In this document: one piece after another, positions 37,108 to 51,678 of the stretch | How positions within the stretch are numbered: position 1 is the first letter of the stretch | Layout: each line of letters opens with the position of its first letter | NCBI GenBank assembly: GCA_021234155.1 | Contig: JAJEKV010000198.1 | Coordinates: forward strand, 1 to 64,000 | From: Isoetes taiwanensis | Lineage: Eukaryota > Streptophyta > Lycopodiopsida > Isoetales > Isoetaceae | Length of the DNA: 64,000 nt | Direction: 5' to 3' | Made by a program: the position numbers and the translations under genes | The notes under the pieces: generated by a model | Seen by the model: only the letters and a program-made list of their open reading frames with translations | What the model was told of the DNA's origin: nothing | Database searches by the model: none

Positions 37108-39144
37108 TAATAAGTCATATAATCTAATTAAAGACAAGGAGATATTTTGAGAATAAGGCAACTGCCTGCTAAAAAAAAGGCTAAAGTCGCAGAGAGCTCT
37201 ATAAATAGAACCAAAATTTCAGTTGGACATATCTCCGCAACCAGAGCTGCAATTGCAACGACGTTTAGCTTGTTGGAGCCGGCTCCGAGTCTAGTTTCTG
37301 AATTGGGGTGGCACATTCCGTAGTTCATCCGGAGGAGAGAGTAATAGCCGAAAACGTGACAAGTGGTCTGAGATCAACGCCATAGCGACTTCTGATTTGT
37401 AATTGTTTTTTCGAATTGTGGCTACTTGGGTAGCTAGATTAGTTTGGAAGGCCAATAAGCCCGGATGCGAGCTTTGTATTTACCATAGAGCACTTGTGTT
37501 TGCCATAATCCAGTGGATGCGGTTGGGTGGTTAATGGTGCTGCCATATCACTTGTGACATGAATAAAGTTTCTTTTGTCCCGTGTTCTATTATTTCATTG
37601 TGGATTCTATGATTCTATGTTATTGCGACTTCCCAAATATACATGAATCGTATCAAGTGGTATCAGAGCGAAGCTGTGATTCTTATGGGAATCTATGGGC
37701 TATGGGAACATCAAGGCTGCGAAACACCAAGAACCTTGCAAGCTTGTCTTTGCAAGTATAGATGGGTTTAACCGTCAAAAGAAGTGTTACGGGCGAAGTA
37801 TATGGATACACAGGTGAATCTTGGAGTGTGGCATCCAAAGTGGAATTCTAGAGCCAAAGGATTTGTGAAAATCTGGAACAAAGATCTTGTGCCTGATGAA
37901 TAAGTATATTATTCTGATACATTGGATTTGGTGACTACTGCTATAAATGAGGTTGGGACATCAGTAGCAGATAAAATTTGGTGCTTCCGTGGAGAATGCT
38001 CGAAGTATATGGAACAACTTGTTGCTTAACGAAGTCCGGATTATTGGAGAACCGCCAAAAAGCATCCTGCTTGGGATTGCGGAGTCAGATCGTGGTGATC
38101 TGAGAGACTGATTGGCCGTTGGGGGTCATTTATATAAATATTTGGCTTGGGAAGTCATCTATATTAACACTTGACCTTATTTGCAGGTTTGCATAGTGTT
38201 AAGCATTGGGGAGGACACTTTACGTAGAAGTCGCCAATGATATGAGCATAAAATTTGGATGTGCAATCTCAAATTGTTTCCCTGAGACGAGCTTATGGGT
38301 AAAGTTCCTAAGTTGAATTTCTTTATTTGGAATAAAGAATAGATACTTTTTTTTTGTGTATATCCATGGTAGATTAGTGACTACGATTGCAACGTGAGCA
38401 GGCTTGAACATGGTATACTAGATAGGGAATGCCTCTTGGAAGATTAGTGGTTGTGACTGCAGCACAATCGGCTTGACAAGAGAGCATAAGATGTAATTTC
38501 TTGGAAGATTAGTAATTGTGGTTGCAACACAATTGGCTTGACAAAATTACATCTGTGTCTTGGAGATACGCTGTATCTTGGAGATACACTGTATCGTGGT
38601 GGCGATACAATCAAGTAGTACCGCGGAGGTACGAAAGATAATAATGTACCACGGAGGTACAAAGGATATATCGTACTGTGGAAGTACGCGGATATCCATA
38701 ACTGTTTCTAGAGTTTTGCAGGAGCTAAAAGAATGGGGGCGTGGAGGTTCCAATGGGTATAAGGTATTGTGGAAGTACAATAACTTATAACCATTCTTGA
38801 GTTCGCAGGGTCTAGGAACTCCCAGGTGTACGTTGAACATGGGACAATCACCTTGAGAAGGGATGGACCAAACTGGAACGTACTTGGACGATAGCGGACG
38901 ATCTATCTTGAGAAGGGATGGATTAATATGGAGCAAGCACGGGGGAGCGGTCCACGGTGAATGGGTTATTGGAATTATGGCAAATACTATGTAAATGTTA
39001 TTCCTAAGGTCACCTAAAAATATGAAGGGGCATAGGATAACATAGCATGTGGGTGTGAAGAACCATTGAACTTTATGGAAGGGGTCGAGGCACTATCATT
39101 GGGATGGTTATTGGTTGAGAAAAAAATCATAGATAATATCCATA
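37108..39144 (+). repeat. Array unit 13 (2037 bp)
   Basis: LTR 37108-37655. Intact primer site 37658-37669. The first 250 bp are like unit 12; from about 37365 the sequence switches to the indel-rich variant (ggtctgagatcaacgcc). Confidence 0.87.
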
Positions 39145-41179
39145 TGATAAGTCATATAATCTAATTAAAGACAAGGAGATATTTTGAGAAAAAGGCAACT
39201 GCCTGCTAAAAAAAAGGCTAAAGTCGCAGAGAGCTCTATAAATAGAACCAAAACTTCAGTTGGACATATCTCCGCAACCAGAGCTCCGATTGCAATGACT
39301 TTTAGCTTATTGGAGCCGGCTCGGAGTCTAGTTTCTGAATTGGGGTGGCACATTCCATAGTTCATCCAGAGGAGAGAGTAATGGCCAAAAACGTGACAAG
39401 TGGTCACAGATCACTGCCATAGCGACTTTACAGATTTGTAATTGTTTTCTGAACTGTGGCTAGTTGAAGTAGCTAGATTAGTTTGGAAGACCAATAAGCC
39501 AGATGCCAGAGCTTTGTATTTGCCATAGAGCACTTGTGTTTGCCATAATCCAGTGGATGCGGTTGGGTGGTTAATGGTGCTGCCATATCACTTGTGACAT
39601 GAATAAAGTTTCTTTAGTCCAGTGTTCTATTATTTCATTGTGGATTCTATGAGTCTATGTTATTGCGACTTCCCAAATATACATGAATCGTATCAAGTGT
39701 TATTAGAGCGAAGCTGTGATTCTTCTGGGAATCTATGGGCTATGGGAACATCAAGGCTGCGAAACACCAAGAACCTTGCAAGCTTGTGCTGCAAGTATAG
39801 ATGGGTTTAACTTCGTCAAAGAAGTGTTAAGGGCGAAGTATATGGGTAAACAGGTGAATCTTGGAGTGTGGCGTCCAAAGTGGAATTCTAGAGCCAAAGG
39901 ATTTGTGAAAATCTGGGACAGATCTTGTGCCTGATGAATAAGTATATTATTCTGATACATACATTGGATTTGGTGACTACTGCTATAAATGAGGTTGGGA
40001 CATCCGTAGCAGATAAAATTCGGTGCTTCCGTGGAGAATGCTCGAAGTATATGGAACAACTTGTTGCGAACGAGTCTGGATTATTGGAGAACCGCAAAAG
40101 CATCCTGCTTGGGATTGTGGAGTCAGATCGTGGTGATCTGAGAGACTGATTGGCCGTTGGGGGTCATTTATATAAATATTTGGCTTGGGAAGTCATCTAT
40201 ATTAACACTTGACCTTATTTGCAGGTTTGCATAGTGTTAAGCATTGGGAGGACACTTTACGTAGAAGCTGCCAAGGATATGAACGTAAAATTTGGATGTG
40301 CAATCTCAAATTGTTTCCTATGGACAGGCTTATGGGTAAAGTTCCTAAGTTGAATTTCTTTATTTGGAATAAAGAATAGATACTTTTGCTGTGTATATCC
40401 ATGGTAGATTAGTGACTACGATTGCAACGTAGCCGGCTTGAACATGGTATACTAGATAGGGAATGCCTCTTGGAAGATTAGTGGTTGTGACTGCAGCACA
40501 ATCGGCTTGACAAGAGAGCATAAGATGTAAATTTCTTGGAAGATTAGTAATTGTGGTTGCAACACAATTGGCTTGACAAAATTACATCTGTGTCTTGGAG
40601 ATACGCTCTATCTTGGAGATACACTGTATCGTGGTGGCGATACAATCAAGTAGTACTGCGGAGGTACGAAAGATAATAATGTACCACGGAGGTACAAAGG
40701 ATATATCGTACTGTGGAAGTACGCGGATATCCATAACTGTTTCTAGAGTTTTGCAGGAGCTAAAAGAATGGGGACGTGGAGGTTCCAATGGGTATAAGGT
40801 ATTGTGGAAGTACAATAACTTATAACCATTCTTGAGTTCGCAGGGTCTAGGAACTCCCAGGTGTACGTTGAACATGGGACAATCACCTTGAGAAGGGATG
40901 GACCAAACTGGAACGTACTTGGACGATAGCGGACGATCTATCTTGAGAAGGGATGGATTAATATGGAGCAAGCACGGGGGAGCGGTCCACGGTGAATGGG
41001 TTATTGGAATTATGGCAAATACTATGTAAATGTTATTCCTAAGGTCACCTAAAAATATGAAGGGGCATAGGATAACATAGCATGTGGGTGTGAAGAACCA
41101 TTGAACTTTATGGAAGGGGTCGAGGCACTATCATTGGGATGGTTATTGGTTGAGAAAAAAATCATAGATAATATCCATA
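39145..41179 (+). repeat. Array unit 14 (2035 bp)
   Basis: LTR 39145-39695. Primer-site position TGTTATTAGAGC (39698). Full hairpin series. Confidence 0.88.
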
Positions 41180-43213
41180 TGATAAGTCATATAATCTAAT
41201 TAAAGACAAGGAGATATTTTGAGAAAAAGGCAACTGCCTGCTAAAAAAAAGGCTAAAGTCGCAGAGAGCTCTATAAATAGAACCAAAACTTCAGTTGGAC
41301 ATATCTCCGCAACCAGAGCTCCGATTGCAACGACTTTTAGCTTTTGGAGCCGGCTCGGAGTCTAGTTTCTGAATTGGGTTGGCACATTCCGTAGTTCATT
41401 CAGAGGAGAGAGTAATGGCCGAAAACGTGACAAGTGGTCACAGATCACTGCCATAGCGACTTTACAGATTTGTAATTGTTTTCTGAACTGTGGCTAGTTG
41501 AAGTAGCTAGATTAGTTTGGAAGGCCAATAAGCCAGATGCCAGAGCTTTGTATTTGCCATAGAGCACTTGTGTTTGCCATAATCCAGTGGATGCGGTTGG
41601 GTGGTTAATGGTGCTGCCATATCACTTGTGACATGAATAAAGTTTCTTTAGTCTAGTGTTCTATTATTTCATTGTGAATTCTATGATTCTATGTTATTGC
41701 GACTTCCCAAATATACATGAATCGTATCAAGTGGTATCAAAGCGAAGCTGTGATTCTTATGGGAATCTATGGGCTATGGGAACATCAAGGCTGCGAAACA
41801 CCAAGAACCTTGCAAGCTTGTGCTGCAAGTATAGATGGGTTTAACTTCGTCAAAGAAGTGTTAAGGGCGAAGTATATGGGTAAACAGGTGAATCTTGGAG
41901 TGTGGCGTCCAAAGTGGAATTCTAGAGCCAAAGGATTTGTGAAAATCTGGGACAGATCTTGTGCCTGATGAATAAGTATATTATTCTGATACATACATTG
42001 GATTTGGTGACTACTGCTATAAATGAGGTTGGGACATCCGTAGCAGATAAAATTCGGTGCTTCCGTGGAGAATGCTCGAAGTATATGGAACAACTTGTTG
42101 CGAACGAGTCTGGATTATTGGAGAACCGCAAAAGCATCCTGCTTGGGATTGCGGAGTCAGATCGTGGTGATCTGAGAGACTGATTGGCCGTTGGGGGTCA
42201 TTTATATAAATATTTGGCTTGGGAAGTCATCTATATTAACACTTGGCCTTATTTGCAGGTTTGCATAGTGTTAAGCATTGGGAGGACACTTTACGTAGAA
42301 GCTGCCAAGGATATGAACGTAAAATTTGGATGTGCAATCTCAAATTGTTTCCTATGGACAGGCTTATGGGTAAAGTTCCTAAGTTGAATTTCTTTATTTG
42401 GAATAAAGAATAGATACTTTTGCTGTGTATATCCATGGTAGATTAGTGACTACGATTGCAACGTAGCCGGCTTGAACATGGTATACTAGATAGGGAATGC
42501 CTCTTGGAAGATTAGTGGTTGTGACTGCAGCACAATCGGCTTGACAAGAGAGCATAAGATGTAAATTTCTTGGAAGATTAGTAATTGTGGTTGCAACACA
42601 ATTGGCTTGACAAAATTACATCTGTGTCTTGGAGATACGCTCTATCTTGGAGATACACTGTATCGTGGTGGCGATACAATCAAGTAGTACTGCGGAGGTA
42701 CGAAAGATAATAATGTACCACGGAGGTACAAAGGATATATCGTACCGTGGAAGTACGCGGATATCCATAACTGTTTCTAGAGTTTTGCAGGAGCTAAAAG
42801 AATGGGGACGTGGAGGTTCCAATGGGTATAAGGTATTGTGGAAGTACAATAACTTATAACCATTCTTGAGTTCGCAGGGTCTAGGAACTCCCAGGTGTAC
42901 GTTGAACATGGGACAATCACCTTGAGAAGGGATGGACCAAACTGGAACGTACTTGGACGATAGCGGACGATCTATCTTGAGAAGGGATGGATTGATATGG
43001 AGCAAGCACGGGGGAGCGGTCCACGGCGAATGGGTTATTGGAATTATGGCAAATACTATGTAAATGTTATTCCTAAGGTCACCTAATAATATGAAGGGGC
43101 ATAGGATAACATAGCATGTGGGTGTGAAGAACCATTGAACTTTATGGAAGGGGTCGAGGCACTATCATTGGGATGGTTATTGGTTGAGAAAAAAATCATA
43201 GATAATATCCATA
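41180..43213 (+). repeat. Array unit 15 (2034 bp)
   Basis: LTR 41180-41729. Primer site with one change (tggtatcaaagc, 41732). Its internal region is nearly identical to that of unit 14. Confidence 0.88.
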
Positions 43214-45252
43214 TGATAAGTCATATAATCTAATTAAAGACAAGGAGATATTTTGAGAAAAAGGCAACTGCCTCCTAAAAAAAAAAGCTAAAGTCGCAGA
43301 GAGCTTTATAAATAGAACCAAAACTTCAGTTGGACATATCTCCGCAACCAGAGCTCCGATTGCAACGACTTTGAGCTTGTTGGAGCCGGCTCGGAGTCTA
43401 GTTTCTAAATTGGTTTGGCACATTCTGTAGTTCATCCGGAGGAGAGAGTAATGGCAAAAAACGTGACAAGTGGTCACAGATCACTAACATAGCGACTTTA
43501 CAGATTTGTAATTGTTTTCTGAACTGTGGCTACTTGGAGTAGCTAGATTAGTTTGGAAGGCCAATAAGCCAGATGCCAGAGCTTTGTATTTGCCATAGAG
43601 CACTTGAGTTTGCCATAATCCAGTGGATCCGGTTGGGTGGTTAATGGTGCTGCCATATCACTTGTGACATGAATAAAGTTTCTTTAGTCTAGTGTTCTAT
43701 TATTTCATTGTGGATTCTATGATTCTATGTTATTGCGACTTCCCAAATATACATGAATCGTATCAAGTGGTATCAGAGCGAAGCTGTGATTCTTCTGGGA
43801 ATCTATGGGGTTTGGGAACATCAAGGCTGCGAAACACCAAGAACCTTGCAAGCTTGTGCTGCAAGTATAGATGGGTTTAACTTCGTCAAAGAAGTGTTAA
43901 GGGCGAAGTATATGGGTACACAGGTGAATCTTGGAGTGTGGCGTCCAAAGTGGAATTCTAGAGCCAAAGGATTTGTGAAAATCACGGGACAAAGATCTTG
44001 TGCCCGATGAATAAGTATATTATTCCGATACATTGGATTTGGTGACTCTTTGCTATAAATGAAATTTGGGACATCGATGTGAGATAAAATTCGGTGCTTC
44101 CGTGGAGAATGCTCGAAGTATATGGAACAACTTGTTGCTTAACAGTCCGGATTATTGGAGAACCATAAAAGCATCACGCTTGGGATTCTTGAGTCGGATC
44201 GTGGTGATCCGAGAGACCGATTGGCCGTTGGGGGTCATTTATATAAATATTTGGCTTGGGAAGTCATCTATATTAACACTTGACCTTATTTGCAGGTTTG
44301 CATAGTGTTAAGCATTGGGGAGGACACTTTACGTAGAAGCTGCCAATGATATGAAGCATAAAATTTGGATGTGCAATCTCAAATTGTTTCCTATGGACAG
44401 GCTTATGGGTAAAGTTCCTAAGTTGAATTTCTTTATTTGGAATAAAGAATAGATACTTTTGCTGTGTATATCCATGGTAGATTAGTGACTACGATTGCAA
44501 CGTAGCCGGCTTTGAACATGGTATACTAGATAGGGAATGCCTCTTGGAAGATTAGTGGTTGTGACTGCAGCACAATCGGCTTGACAAGAGAGCATAAGAT
44601 GTAATTTCTTGGAAGATTAGTAATTGTGGTTGCAACACAATTGGCTTGACAAAATTACATCTGTGTCTTGGAGATACGCTGTATCTTGGAGATACACTGT
44701 ATCGTGGTGGCGATACAATCAAGTAGTACCGCGGAGGTACGAAAGATAATAATGTACCACGGAGGTACAAAGGATATATCGTACTGTGGAAGTACGCGGA
44801 TATCCATAACTGTTTCTAGAGTTTTGCAGGTGCTAAAAGAATGGGGACGTGGAAGTTCCAATGGGTATAAGGTATTGTGGAAGTACAATAACTTATAACC
44901 ATTCTTGAGTTCGCAGGGTCTAGGAACTCCCCGGTGTACGTTGAACATGGGACAATCACCTTGAGAAGGGATGGACCAAACTGGAACGTACTTGGACGAT
45001 CGCGGACGATCTATCTTGAGAAGGGATGGATTGATATGGAGCAAGCGTGGGGGAGCGGTCCACGGCGAATGGGTTATTGGAATTATGGCAAATACTATGT
45101 AAATGTTATTCCTAAGGTCACCTAATAATATGAAGGGGCATAGGATAACATAGCATGTGGGTGTGAAGAACCATTGAACTTTATGGAAGGGGTCGAGGCA
45201 CTATCATTGGGATGGTTATTGGTTGAGAAAAAAATCATAGATAATATCCATA
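43214..45252 (+). repeat. Array unit 16 (2039 bp)
   Basis: LTR 43214-43765. Intact primer site 43768-43779. Its TATA region reads gctttataaatag (also in unit 17), and the CGGATC/GATCCG pair lies at about 44193. Confidence 0.88.
43768..43779 (+). promoter_or_regulatory. Primer-binding site, initiator tRNA-Met type (representative)
   Basis: TGGTATCAGAGC two bases after the LTR end TATCA, the standard spacing for copia elements. Intact copies also lie at 4984, 7023, 27494, 29533 and 37658. Six copies read TGTTATTAGAGC (12550, 18296, 23624, 31568, 33598, 39698), three carry one change and three are more damaged. Confidence 0.9.
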
Positions 45253-47287
45253 TGATAAGTCATATAATCTAATTAAAGACAAGGAGATATTTTGAGAAAA
45301 AGGCAACTGCCTCCTAAAAAAAAAAGCTAAAGTCGCAGAGAGCTTTATAAATAGAACCAAAACTTCAGTTGGACATATCTCCGCAACCAGAGCTCCGATT
45401 GCAACGACTTTGAGCTTGTTGGAGCCGGCTCGGAGTCTAGTTTCTAAATTGGTTTGGCACATTCTGTAGTTCATCCGGAGGAGAGAGTAATGGCAAAAAA
45501 CGTGACAAGTGGTCACAGATCACTAACATAGCGACTTTACAGATTTGTAATTGTTTTCTGAACTGTGGCTACTTGAAGTAGCTAGATTAGTTTGGAAGGC
45601 CAATAAGCCAGATGCCAGAGCTTTGTATTTGTCATAGAGCACTTGTGTTTGCCATAATCCAGTGGATCCGGTTGGGTGGTTAATGGTGCTGCCATATCAC
45701 TTGTGACATGAATAAAGTTTCTTTAGTCTAGTGTTCTATTATTTCATTGTGAATTCTATGATTCTATGTTATTGCGACTTCCCAAATATACATGAATCGT
45801 ATCAAGTGGTATCAAAGCGAAGCTGTGATTCTTATGGGAATCTATGGGCTATGGGAACATCAAGGCTGCGAAACACCAAGAACCTTGCAAGCTTGTGCTG
45901 CAAGTATAGATGGGTTTAACTTCGTCAAAGAAGTGTTAAGGGCAAAGTATATGGGTAAACAGGTGAATCTTGGAGTGTGGCGTCCAAAGTGGAATTCTAG
46001 AGCCGAAGGATTTGTGAAAACCTGGGACAAAGATCTTGTGCCTGATGAATAAGTATATTATTCTGATACATTGGATTTGGTGACTACTGCTATAAATGAG
46101 GCTCGGACATCAGTAGCAGATAAAATTCGGTGCTTCCGTGGAGAATGCTCGAAGTATATGGAACAACTTGTTGCGAACGAGTTTGGATTATTGGAGAACC
46201 ACAAAAGCATCCTGCTTGGGATTGCGGAATCAGATCGTGGTGATCTGAGAGACTGATTGGCCGTTGGGGGTCATTTATATAAATATTTGGCTTGGGAAGT
46301 CATCTATATTAACACTTGACCTTATTTGCAGGTTTGCATAGTGTTAAGCATTGGGGAGGACACTTTACGTAGAAGCTGCCAATGATATGAACGCAAAATT
46401 TGGATGTGCAATCTCAAATTGTTTCCTATGGACAGGCTTATGGGTAAAGTTCCTAAGTTGAATTTCTTTATTTGGAATAAAGAATAGATACTTTTGCTGT
46501 GTATATCCATGGTAGATTAGTGACTACGATTGCAACGTAGCCGGCTTGAACATGGTATACTAGATAGGGAATGCCTCTTGGAAGATTAGTGGTTGTGACT
46601 GCAGCACAATCGGCTTGACAAGAGAGCATAAGATGTAAATTTCTTGGAAGATTAGTAATTGTGGTTGCAACATAATTGGCTTGACAAAATTACATCTGTA
46701 TCTTGGAGATACACTGTATCTTGGAGATACACTGTATCGTGGTGGCAATACAATCAAGTAGTACCGTGGAGGTACAAAAGATAATAATGTACCACGGAGG
46801 TACAAAGGATATATCGTACTGTGGAAGTACGCGGATATCCATAACTGTTTCTAGAGTTTTGCAGGTGCTAAAAGAATGGGGACGTGGAGGTTCCAATGGG
46901 TATAAGGTATTGTGGAAGTACAATAACTTATAACCATTCTTGAGTTCGCAGGGTCTAGGAACTCCCCGGTGTACGTTGAACATGGGACAATCACCTTGAG
47001 AAGGGATGGACCAAACTGGAACGTACTTGGACGATCGCGGACGATCTATCTTGAGAAGGGATGGATTGATATGGAGCAAGCATGGGGGAGCGGTCCACGG
47101 CGAATGGGTTATTGGAATTATGGCAAATACTATGTAAATGTTATTCCTAAGGTCACCTAATAATATGAAGGGGCATAGGATAACATAGCATGTGGGTGTG
47201 AAGAACCATTGAACTTTATGGAAGGGGTCGAGGCACTATCATTGGGATGGTTATTGGTTGAGAAAAAAATCATAGATAATATCCATA
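45253..47287 (+). repeat. Array unit 17 (2035 bp)
   Basis: LTR 45253-45804, nearly identical to that of unit 16. Primer site with one change (tggtatcaaagc, 45807). Confidence 0.88.
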
Positions 47288-48850
47288 TGATAAGTCATAT
47301 AATCTAATTAAAGACAAGGAGATATTTTGAGAAAAAGGCAACTGCCTCCTAAAAAAAAAAGCTAAAGTCGCAGAGAGCTCTATAAATAGAACCAAAACTT
47401 CAGTTGGACATATCTCCGCAACCAGAGCTCCGATTGCAACGACTTTTAGCTTGTTGGAGCCGGCTCGGAGTCTAGTTTCTGAATTGGGGTGGCACATTCC
47501 GTAGTTCATCCGGAGGAGAGAGTAATGGCCGAAAACGTGACAAGTGGTCACAGATCACTGCCATAGCCGAAGGATTTGTGAAAATCTGGGACAAAGATCT
47601 TGTGCCTGATGAATAAGTATATTATTCTGATACATTGGATTTGGTGACTACTGCTATAAATGAGGCTCGGACATCAGTAGCAGATAAAATTCGGTGCTTC
47701 CGTGGAGAATGCTCGAAGTATATGGAACAACTTGTTGCGAACGAGTTTGGATTATTGGAGAACCACAAAAGCATCCTGCTTGGGATTGCGGAGTCAGATC
47801 GTGGTGATCTGAGAGACTGATTGGCCGTTGGGGGTCATTTATATAAATATTTGGCTTGGGAAGTCATCTATATTAACACTTGCCCTTATTTGCAGGTTTG
47901 CATAGTGTTAAGCATTGGGGAGGACACTTTACGTAGAAGCTGCCAAGGATATGAACGCAAAATTTGGATGTGCAATCTCAAATTGTTTCCTACGGACAGG
48001 CTTATGGGTAAAGTTCCTAAGTTGAATTTCTTTATTTGGAATAAAGAATAGATACTTTTGCTGTGTATATCCATGTTAGATTAGTGACTACGATTGCAAC
48101 GTAGCCGGCTTGAACATGGTATACTAGATAGGGAATGCCTCTTTGAAGATTAGTGGTTGTGACTGCAGCACAATCGGCTTGACAAGAGAGCATAAGATGT
48201 AAATTTCTTGGAAGATTAGTAATTGTGGTTGCAACATAATTGGCTTGACAAAATTACATCTGTATCTTGGAGATACATTGTATCTTGGAGATACACTGTA
48301 TCGTGGTGGCGATACAATCAAGTAGTACCGTGGAGGTACGAAAGATAATAATGTACCACGGAGGTACAAAGGATATATCGTACTGTGGAAGTACGCGGAT
48401 ATCCATAACTGTTTCTAGAGTTTTGCAGGAGCTAAAAGAATGGGGGCGTGGAGGTTCCAATGGGTATAAGGTATTGTGGAAGTACAATAACTTATAACCA
48501 TTCTTGAGTTCGCAGGTCTAGGAACTCCCGGTGTCACGTTGAACATGGAACAATCACCTTGAGAAGGGATGGACCAAACTCGAACGTACTTGGACGATAG
48601 CGGACGATCTATCTTGAGAAGGGATGGATTAATATGGAGCAAGCACGGGGGAGCGGTCCACGGCGAATGGGTTATTGGAATTATGGCAAATACTATGTAA
48701 CTGTTATTCCTAAGGTCACCTAAAAATATGAAGGGGCATAGGATAACATAGCATGTGGGTGTGAAGAACCATTGAACTTTATGGAAGGGGTCGAGGCACT
48801 ATCATTGGGATGGTTATTGGTTGAGAAAAAAATCATAGATAATATCCATA
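47288..48850 (+). repeat. Array unit 18, short form (1563 bp)
   Basis: The LTR 5' half (47288-47566, with TATA box) joins directly to internal sequence at ccgaaggattt. Missing are the LTR 3' half with AATAAA, the primer site and about 200 bp of internal DNA. The breakpoint shows 2-3 bp of microhomology (ag/agc). Confidence 0.88.
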
Positions 48851-50414
48851 TGATAAGTCATATAATCTAATTAAAGACAAGGAGATATTTTGAGAAAAAA
48901 GCAACTGCCTGCTAAAAAAAAAGGCTAAAGTCGCAGAGAGCTCTATAAATAGAACCAAAACTTCAGTTGGACATATCTCTGCAACCAGATCTCCGATTGC
49001 AACGACTCTTAGCTTGTTGGAGCCGGCGCGGAGTCTAGTTTCTGAATTGGGGTGGCACATTCCGTAGTTCATCCGGAGGAGAGAGTAATGGCCGAAAACG
49101 TGACAAGTGGTCACAGATCACTGCCATAGCCGAAGGATTTGTGAAAATCTGGGACAAAGATCTTGTGCCTGATGAATAAGTATATTATTCTGATACATTG
49201 GATTTGGTGACTACTGCTATAAATGAGGCTGGGACATCAGTAGCAGATAAAATTCGGTGCTTCCGTGGAGAATGCTCGAAGTATATGGAACAACTTGTTG
49301 CGAACGAGTTTGGATTATTGGAGAACCACAAAAGCATCCTGCTTGGGATTGCGGAGTCAGATCGTGGTGATCTGAGAGACTGATTGGCCGTTGGGGGTCA
49401 TTTATATAAATATTTGGCTTGGGAAGTCATCTATATTAACACTTGCCCTTATTTGCAGGTTTGCATAGTGTTAAGCATTGGGAAGGACACTTTACGTAGA
49501 AGCTGCCAAGGATATGAACGCAAAATTTGGATGTGCAATCTCAAATTGTTTCCTACGGACAGGCTTATGGGTAAAGTTCCTAAGTTGAATTTCTTTATTT
49601 GGAATAAAGAATAGATACTTTTGCTGTGTATATCCATGGTAGATTAGTGACTACGATTGCAACGTAGCCGGCTTGAACATGGTATACTAGATAGGGAATG
49701 CCTCTTTGAAGATTAGTGGTTGTGACTGCAGCACAATCGGCTTGACAAGAGAGCATAAGATGTAAATTTCTTGGAAGATTAGTAATTGTGGTTGCAACAT
49801 AATTGGCTTGACAAAATTACATCTGTATCTTGGAGATACATTGTATCTTGGAGATACACTGTATCGTGGTGGCGATACAATCAAGTAGTACCGTGGAGGT
49901 ACGAAAGATAATAATGTACCACGGAGGTACAAAGGATATATCGTACTGTGGAAGTACGCGGATATCCATAACTGTTTCTAGAGTTTTGCAGGAGCTAAAA
50001 GAATGGGGGCGTGGAGGTTCCAATGGGTATAAGGTATTGTGGAAGTACAATAACTTATAACCATTCTTGAGTTCGCAGGGTCTAGGAACTCCCAGGTGTA
50101 CGTTGAACATGGAACAATCACCTTGAGAAGGGATGGACCAAACTGGAACGTACTTGGACGATAGCGGACGATCTATCTTGAGAAGGGATGGATTAATATG
50201 GAGCAAGCACGGGGGAGCGGTCCACGGCGAATGGGTTATTGGAATTATGGCAAATACTATGTAACTGTTATTCCTAAGGTCACCTAAAAATATGAAGGGG
50301 CATAGGATAACATAGCATGTGGGTGTGAAGAACCATTGAACTTTATGGAAGGGGTCGAGGCACTATCATTGGGATGGTTATTGGTTGAGAAAAAAATCAT
50401 AGATAATATCCATA
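48851..50414 (+). repeat. Array unit 19, short form (1564 bp)
   Basis: Carries the same deletion and junction (ccatagccgaagg at 49125) as unit 18, so the deleted unit was duplicated after it formed. Like unit 18 it keeps the promoter but cannot prime reverse transcription. Confidence 0.88.
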
Positions 50415-51385
50415 TGATAAGTCATATAATCTAATTAAAGACAAGGAGATATTTTGAGAAAAAAGCAACTGCCTGCTAAAAAAAAGGCTAAAGTCGCAGA
50501 GAGCTCTATAAATAGAACCAAAACTTCAGTTGGACATATCTCTGCAACCAGATCTCCGATTGCAACGACTCTTAGCTTGTTGGAGCCGGCGCGGAGTCTA
50601 GTTTCTGAATTGGGGTGGCACATTCCGTAGTTCATCCGGAGGAGAGAGTAATGGCCGAAAACGTGACAAGTGGTCTGAGATCAACGCCATAGCGACTTTT
50701 CTGATTTGTAATTGTTTTCTGAACTGTGGCTACTTGAAGTAGCTAGATTAGTTTGGAAGGCCAATAAGCCAGATGCCAGAGCTTTGTATTTGTCATAGAG
50801 CACTTGTGTTTGCCATAATCCAGTGGATCCGGTTGGGTGGTTAATGGTGCTGCCATATCACTTGTGACATGAATAAAGTTTCTTTAGTCTAGTGTTCTAT
50901 TATTTCATTGTGGATTCTATGATTCTATGTTATTGCGACTTCCCAAATATACATGAATCGTATCAAGTGGTATCGAGGCTAAAAAAGGCTGTGATTCTTA
51001 TGGGAATCTATGGGCTATGGGAACATCAAGGTCTGCGAAACACCAAGAACCTTGCAAGCTTGTCTTTTTGCAAGTATAGATGGGTTTAACCGTCAAAGAA
51101 GTGTTAAGGGGAGAAGTATATGGGTAAGCAAGTGAATCTTGGAGTGTGGCATCCAAAGTGGAATTCTAGAGCCGAAGGATTTGTGAAAATGCGGGACAAA
51201 GATCTTGTGCCCGATGAATAAGTATATTATTACGATACATTGGATTTGGTGACTCTTTGCTATAAATGAAATTTTGGGACATCGATGCTTGATTGGAGAA
51301 TGCTCGAAGTATATGGAACAACTTGTTGCGAACGAGTTTGGATTATTGGAGAACCACAAAAGCATCCTGCTTGGGATTGCGGAGT

Positions 51386-51402
51386 CAGATCGTGGTGATC
51401 TG
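51386..51402 (+). other. Hairpin CAGATC-gtggt-GATCTG (6-bp stem, 5-nt loop)
   Basis: Present in nearly every unit. In units 3, 8 and 16 both arms change together to CGGATC and GATCCG (for example 12965, 27915, 44193), keeping the stem paired. Confidence 0.7.
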
Positions 51403-51678
51403 AGAGACTGATTGGCCGTTGGGGGTCATTTATATAAATATTTGGCTTGGGAAGTCATCTATATTAACACTTGCCCTTATTTGCAGGTTTGCATAGTGTT
51501 AAGCATTGGGGAGGACACTTTACGTAGAAGCTGCCAAGGATATGAACGCAAAATTTGGATGTGCAATCTCAAATTGTTTCCTACGGACAGGCTTATGGGT
51601 AAAGTTCCTAAGTTGAATTTCTTTATTTGGAATAAAGAATAGATACTTTTGCTGTGTATATCCATGGTAGATTAGTGA

